Made by a program: the position numbers and the translations under genes
Shown here: piece by piece, positions 60,901-64,000 of the stretch
How the letters are laid out: each line of letters starts with the position of its first letter
How positions within the stretch are numbered: the stretch's first letter is position 1
Notes under the pieces: model-generated
The model's input: only the letters and a program-made list of their open reading frames with translations
Told to the model about the DNA's origin: nothing
Databases searched by the model: none
Origin: Microglena sp. YARC
Lineage: Eukaryota > Chlorophyta > Chlorophyceae > Chlamydomonadales > Chlamydomonadaceae
Assembly: GCA_022414725.1 (NCBI GenBank)
Contig: CM039462.1
Location: 8,497,212-8,561,211, forward strand
Direction: 5' to 3'
Length of the DNA: 64,000 bases

Positions 60901-62159
60901 CCGGAAATCGCTTTGCGTTTGCATTTTGGTTCTCATGGAGACGTCGGAACCGAAAGAACCAGTTCTTGGCCTGGGCCCCCCGGAGCTTACCCCCCCCCCC
61001 CCCCCATGTCTGTCTGCCCGCCACCCTGTCCCAAGCTCCAAGATTCTCCTTAGCTTCGGCAACTGAGTGCACTCAATTCCTGTCGTCGTAGGGCCTCCTC
61101 ATTCCTTCCTGCTTCCACTCCCTTGTTTTCTCACTCTTTTCACCCGCCCACACCCCATACCCACCTACCCCTCCCTTCAACCTAAGGTGTGCTGCAGGTC
61201 AGTCTACATAAGTCCCTCCCGACTCTTTCAAGCTGCGGGCACATTTGTAGCCCTGTAGGGCACTAGGAAAAATGTAGTCGTCATCAAAAATGTCATTTCC
61301 TCCTCATCATCATAGACCCATCTTCACATGCACCTTTCAATAGGGAAAGGCTAAAGGAAAATTATAGGAAAGTTAGTTAATATTAGTGCATAAATAATAT
61401 TACCAAATGTTAGCTAATATTAGACAGATGAGTCGTCTGACCAGAATTTTGAATTTATTTGAAAAACTATTAATTATGTGAAACGCCAATAACATTAGTC
61501 ACTATTAGTTTTCAAAACACTAATATTAGTTGCCGTTCCCTACCTGTCAACCATGCAGGTACACCTCAAATGCCTACCTCCATCCCATGGCCATGCCAGA
61601 GATGGCAACTCGACATCATCCCACTGGCCCAGATATGTCTGATGCACGCATGAAGGAGGCTCCTGTCGGAGGTACAGTCCCGCGCTTTGTATCTCACTCA
61701 CATGGAGACTACGCCATCAAATATCAGCAACAGCAGGGCAGCCAGCTTGGTTTCGGAGCACACTCGCCTGCGCACATGCAGCAGCACCCACAGCAGATGC
61801 AGCTGGCCTCCTCCCCCCATCAAGTCCTCCGCTTCGCCTCTGACCCCCACGGGAACCAGGGCCAGTACCTCATGCAAATTCCAAACAGTGCCCCCCAGCA
61901 GCAGATCCTATACAACCACAATTTGGTTTCCATCCCGCTCTCAGCGCTCCCCAACCACATGTACAGCAGTCCCAGGCAGCACTACAACCCAGCAGGGCAA
62001 ATGGACCCTGAGAAGAGCGGTGGCGAGAATGTGCCGCAGCCTGGGCAGGGATCAGCCCCAAAGAGAGAGAGCGGGGAAGAGCCATCTGACGCAGCTACTT
62101 TGCAACAGCCAGGACGCGGCTATCCACCACATATCCACAGAACAAATACCCCGCAATAA
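51903..62159 (+). CDS. AP2/ERF-domain transcription factor gene, multi-exon
   Basis: Predicted exons: 51903-51961 (MNTDPFPSPGAGGPRHMTS), 52077-52143, 53922-54083, 54271-54321, 55537-55680, the mini-exon array (55820-56877), 57272-57490, 57774-58419 and 61559-62159. Introns follow GT/AG. Exons 1-2 give SRYRGVTFNKKSFKWQAVI and exon 3 GTFSHEEDAAVAFDNAAI, the two halves of a single AP2 DNA-binding domain. The few residues expected between them (…YLG) are missing, so a micro-exon probably hides in the 1.8-kb intron. The later exons are Gln/His/Pro-rich and low-complexity (QYMLMQ-, HMQQHPQQMQL-like), as in many activators. Phases agree for exons 1-2, for 3-5 and for the last three; the link through the array is uncertain. 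Alternatively the C-terminal exons are a separate gene. Regulatory target unknown. Confidence 0.65.
52490..52620 (+). repeat. GGTGGTGTGGGTGG minisatellite in AP2 intron 2
   Basis: Units of 'tggtggtggtgtgggtggc' shade into 'gtgggtggg' and a G15 run near 52604-52619. G-quadruplex potential. Confidence 0.85.
53012..53168. mobile_element. MITE family C, copy C2, in AP2 intron 2
   Basis: 157 bp, TAGGGAACGGCAATATGAT ... ATGCCGGTCCCTA, with the same internal 'ggcagtctgactagg' and 'caaagttacc' as C1 in the other orientation. TSD not clear. Confidence 0.8.
53402..53602. mobile_element. MITE family A, copy A7, in AP2 intron 2
   Basis: CAGTTTTTTTCTTTTCAGC ... GCTGCTGCTCGTAGCCGA; right terminus diverged. 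Confidence 0.7.
53650..53853. mobile_element. MITE family A, copy A8, in AP2 intron 2
   Basis: 204 bp, CACTGTGTCGTTTTGGGGC ... CCCCAAAAGAAACAGTG. Flanked by TCTTTGTT (53642-53649) and CCCTTGTT (53854-53861). Ends 68 bp before the exon 3 acceptor. Confidence 0.8.
54354..54556. mobile_element. MITE family A, copy A9 (reference copy), in AP2 intron 4
   Basis: 203 bp, CACTGTTTCCTTTTTTGC ... GCCGAAAAGAAAAACAATG, with perfect 8-bp TSDs GTTGTATT at 54346-54353 and 54557-54564. Lies 32 bp after the exon 4 donor. Confidence 0.92.
54877..54986 (+). repeat. (GACT)n microsatellite in AP2 intron 4
   Basis: About 27 uninterrupted GACT units with degenerate copies on the left. They generate Ser-Gln-Ser-Val ORFs on the minus strand that are not genes. 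Confidence 0.95.
55305..55550 (+). repeat. Triplicated splice-acceptor segment before AP2 exon 5
   Basis: 'ccacagGGTGTATCGCAGCTGAC', 'ccacagGGTGTTTTCGCAGCTG' and 'ccacagGGTGCATACTCAGTTG' stand at about 55300, 55419 and 55531. Only the third opens into a long exon (GAYSVDGRSRPRRTW...); the other two hit stops after a few to ~20 codons. Confidence 0.7.
55626..56877 (+). repeat. Array of eight duplicated mini-exons in the AP2 gene
   Basis: Eight copies of 'gggcctccctgcag|acgcacag...gagaagctggtgcaccag|gtaaata', each with an acceptor-like and a donor-like border. Copy 1 is the end of exon 5 (to 55680). Copies 2, 5, 6 and 7 are 33 nt (55820-55852, 56380-56412, 56541-56573, 56678-56710) and encode THRKQEKLVHQ or AHRTLEKLVHQ in phase 0. 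Copies 3 and 4 (56070-56097 and 56211-56238) are 28 nt between their AG and GT. Copy 8 (56845-56877) ends CACTAA|gta, a stop in phase 0. Intron-like spacers are A/T-rich with 'aataaattaccttgttggtcctgg'. Confidence 0.75.
57272..58419 (+). CDS. Gln/Ser-rich exons following the mini-exon array
   Basis: Two overlapping frames are open: 57272-57849 (ends in a stop) and about 57755-58419. A GT/AG intron 57491-57773 (CATGCTG|gtaatc ... agttgcag|ATCCCC) joins them in frame (G|AT). If the intron is kept, the protein stops at 57849. The second frame includes ALWDMIAQIERKLPPGAVL and LLYREGETCDYRSRGG, which I do not recognise. It ends phase 2 at GGC AG|gtgggt (58419), matching the exon at 61559. These are probably part of the AP2 gene. 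Confidence 0.55.
58420..61558 (+). other. Large predicted intron (3.1 kb) with repeat pieces
   Basis: A truncated MITE A end at about 58868-58915; a ~138-bp duplication ('ctctgtacggc[a/g]gttgg[c/t]atcgttctcga' at 59245 and 59383); a small palindrome 'ctactagtcgggttatccgactag' near 59505; C16 near 60990; and MITE D2 at the 3' end. No coding exon recognised. Confidence 0.5.
61341..61542. mobile_element. MITE family D, copy D2, at the last intron's 3' end
   Basis: 202 bp, TAGGGAAAGGCTAA ... TTAGTTGCCGTTCCCTA. Flanked by CCTTTCAA (61333-61340) and CCTGTCAA (61543-61550), one mismatch in 8 bp. Its right end lies 16 bp before the acceptor at 61558, so element and TSD form part of the splice-site context. 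Confidence 0.85.
61559..62159 (+). CDS. Last exon of the AP2 gene, Gln/His-rich
   Basis: 200 codons from the acceptor 'accatgcag' (61558), entering in phase G|TAC so that AG|G = Arg joins the 58419 donor. Rich in Gln, His, Pro and Ser (KYQQQQGSQLGFG, HMQQHPQQMQLASSPHQ), ends at TAA 62157-62159. Likely disordered or an activation region. The sequence after the stop (62160-62290) is duplicated at 62685-62800. Confidence 0.6.
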
Positions 62160-62345
62160 TACACCACGCGCCCCGGCGCACCTTAACCGGTTGCGCACAA
62201 GTTGTTTTTCCGATTCACTGCAAATTTAGGGGGTCTCAAGCACCCTTTGATGCACCCCTTGGCACTCCTTTCACCTAGAAGACCCCCTCAATGTGCAATG
62301 CATTGGATCTGCTTTCCATCTGCGTCTTCCAGAACAACAGCCCCA
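62160..62345. other. 3' flank with repeat family L
   Basis: 'cggcgcaccttaaccggttgcgcacaag' then CTGCAAATTTAGGGGG-type sequence; the pair recurs at 62685-62820. Confidence 0.5.
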
Positions 62346-62354
62346 CAATAGTAA

Positions 62355-62563
62355 TGATAACGCCTGGTTGGGCGTGGTATCAAGGGAACCCGTCGTACGC
62401 GGGCAGAGAACGGTCTACCACCTCGACTGGACAAGCTACCATCGGGGTCGACAACGACCTGCAACGCTCAGGGCGACCGTAGGGTAAATCGAACCCCCGA
62501 CCCTGCTTTGTTTCAGCGATTTGGTGTACCACTAGACCAATCTATATCACTGAAACGGGCTAG
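62355..62563 (-). mobile_element. tRNA-derived SINE, head type 2
   Basis: Minus-strand head TTGGTCTAGTGGTACACC with GGGGGTTCGATTTACCC box B. Flanked by CCCCACAATAGTAA (62341-62354) and CCCCGCAATAGTAA (62564-62577), a 14-bp TSD with one mismatch. Confidence 0.9.
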
Positions 62564-62867
62564 CCCCGCAATAGTAAACTGTTAACAAGAGAGTCAGGAG
62601 ACAGGAGGCGAGAGTTATGAGACCTTTGGACGATTTAAGCAATTGGAAGGACAGAAAGACAGTCAACAGCTAAAAGCTGGCATACACCACACACTCCGGC
62701 GCATCTTAACTGGCTGCGCACAAGTTTTTTTCAATTCACTGCAAATTCCGGGGGTCTCTAGCACCCTTTTGTTCAACCCCTTTGCACTCCTTTCAACCAG
62801 AGGACCCCCCAAATTTGCAGCGACTTGGATTCTGACCTGTTTTTTCAGCCAGCTCAGGGCTGCTCAC

Positions 62868-63061
62868 CAGGGTACTACATTTTGTCAAATTGGTCAGCGC
62901 TTAAAGCGCACTAACGTCAAATTGGTCAGCGCTTTGTAGTGCAAGAAGCGCAAAAAACGCGCGCTGCGTCCACAGGGGGTTGGAAAAACTGCACAAACGC
63001 GCAGTGGGCCTCAAAAAGCGTGCGCGAAATCGCTCTGCCGTGCGCGCTTTGTAGTACCCTG
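62868..63061. mobile_element. MITE family B, copy B6
   Basis: 194 bp, CAGGGTACTAC ... GTAGTACCCTG, with perfect 8-bp TSDs CTGCTCAC at 62860-62867 and 63062-63069. Best-preserved B copy. Confidence 0.92.
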
Positions 63062-63069
63062 CTGCTCAC

Positions 63070-63435
63070 TGCTTCTGCTGGTTGAAAGTACAAGAACAGA
63101 CTTGTATTAATTCCCAATCTTCCACCTATTCTGGTTGGGAGTACAAAAATAAGACTTTTCTCAGTGATACCCTTCCATAAGGGCTGAGAGGGGGGTCACA
63201 ATTGGATGCTAATTCGATTGGACTGTTACATGTTTTTCAGCCAACTCTGGGCTGCCCACGGTCTTCCAACTGCCAAGTCAGCCCGCGTGATACCCACAGG
63301 AACCAGTCGATGCAGAGACCATCATCCACAATAAGGAGCACTTATCAATAACTCCCCATTCCTGTACAGCTTCCACCTGCCAGTCCTATAGCCTGAGTCA
63401 TCATCCCAGGGGGCGCCAAGGATTTGAATTATAGG
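63070..63435. other. Stretch without a supported gene
   Basis: Contains 'ccaactctgggctgc' (63240), shared with the 31.9-32.2 kb duplication. Nothing else recognised. Confidence 0.4.
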
Positions 63436-63638
63436 CGCTGTTTCTTTTTTGGGCTGTGCATAGCAGCTTCTAGGCAGCTCCTTCCCCACGCCCTTGGGAC
63501 AAACCTGAAGCTAGCTAGTGTGTTAGGAAGCTGATATGGTAAGCATTCCAATGCTGCTTCAAGCATTGGGGTTGGCCCAGTGGCTGGCTATTGGAGCTGG
63601 TGGGAAGCTGACATGAGTAGCGCAAAAATGAAACAGTG
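63436..63638. mobile_element. MITE family A, copy A10
   Basis: 203 bp, CGCTGTTTCTTTTTTGGGC ... GCGCAAAAATGAAACAGTG. No matching TSD; the right flank is the hairpin below. Confidence 0.75.
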
Positions 63639-63704
63639 AAGGTTAGTTCTTGATTTCATTCTTCCTATAATTTATGGGGAGAATGAAATCAAGAACTAAC
63701 CTTC
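63638..63704. repeat. Perfect 25-bp inverted repeat with 17-nt loop
   Basis: GAAGGTTAGTTCTTGATTTC... (63638-63662) is exactly reverse-complemented at 63680-63704. It abuts MITE A10. A transcript would form a short perfect hairpin. Confidence 0.85.
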
Positions 63705-64000
63705 AATGCCACCTGTGTGTGTCCTGCCCTGGTATTCACAGCGTTGTGCCACCCGGTTTTGCATACGCCTGCGCAAGCGGTTGCATTTAGTGTTTTGGCC
63801 TTCCTACGGTTTCATACAGTTGTGCAGCCTTATGGCCCAGCTAGCACCTACATGCAGTACATGTACTGCATGTATGCGCTAGTTGGAAAATGGCTCAAGC
63901 ACCAGCTAATGCTGTTTGCATTGTCTGCATACAGGTTTTAGGTGCATATGCGTACGGGTTTTAGATGCATACAGACCGTATGGCACCACCTGAGGTATCC
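63705..64000. other. Window end, no supported gene
   Basis: A short plus-strand ORF (63717-63941) has no recognisable feature. Confidence 0.4.

Overview
This looks like nuclear DNA of a green alga, probably chlorophycean and Dunaliella/Volvox-like; the assignment is inference. The support is a spliced plant-type AP2 transcription factor with GT/AG introns, long OPR-like (octo/heptatricopeptide) helical-repeat proteins, a Ty1/copia element, tRNA-derived SINEs, dense small hAT-like MITEs, and many homopolymer and simple repeats. No rRNA gene, genuine tRNA gene, CRISPR array or prokaryotic operon was seen. Gene density is low, and repeats make up much of the sequence.

Layout. 0-5.6 kb: tandem repeats, a truncated LINE, and copy 1 of a ~0.9 kb interspersed repeat. 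5.9-10.5 kb: a graveyard of one gene family, holding a six-unit array of fold-back OPR-repeat fragments, a minus-strand pseudogene split by a SINE, and 5' and 3' fragments with MITE insertions. 11-17 kb: mostly repeats. 17.1-18.1 kb: an ankyrin-RING gene broken by one base. 22.2-23.6 kb: an exon made of 31-aa and 18-aa repeats, with a shorter paralogue at 37.1 kb. 26.3-29.4 and 40.4-42.8 kb: two intact intron-less genes in which a 37-aa OPR-like array is fused to a DIRS-type retroelement RNase H plus its downstream domain. 29.6-30.6 kb: a ~149-bp satellite. 43.6-48.9 kb: a complete copia element with identical LTRs, a 5-bp target duplication and an intact 1270-codon ORF. 51.9-62.2 kb: one long AP2-domain gene whose introns carry many MITEs and whose middle is an array of duplicated mini-exons. 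62.3-64 kb: SINE, MITEs and a short perfect hairpin.

The most interesting theme is the OPR-RNase H family. It combines a modular RNA-binding-type scaffold with a captured nuclease domain. One paralogue keeps all four D-E-D-D acidic residues and the other has lost the first. Nearby decayed copies have been reshaped into inverted repeats that could make hairpin RNA matching the intact genes. The second theme is the AP2 mini-exon array. Most copies are 33 nt and keep frame, but two are 28 nt, so inclusion or skipping of one copy would decide between an early stop and a long Gln-rich C-terminus.

Mobile-element names (MITE families A-E, repeat families F-M) are local labels only. Element boundaries were placed by eye from terminal inverted repeats and target-site duplications (TSDs). 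Splice sites are predictions from GT/AG and phase.
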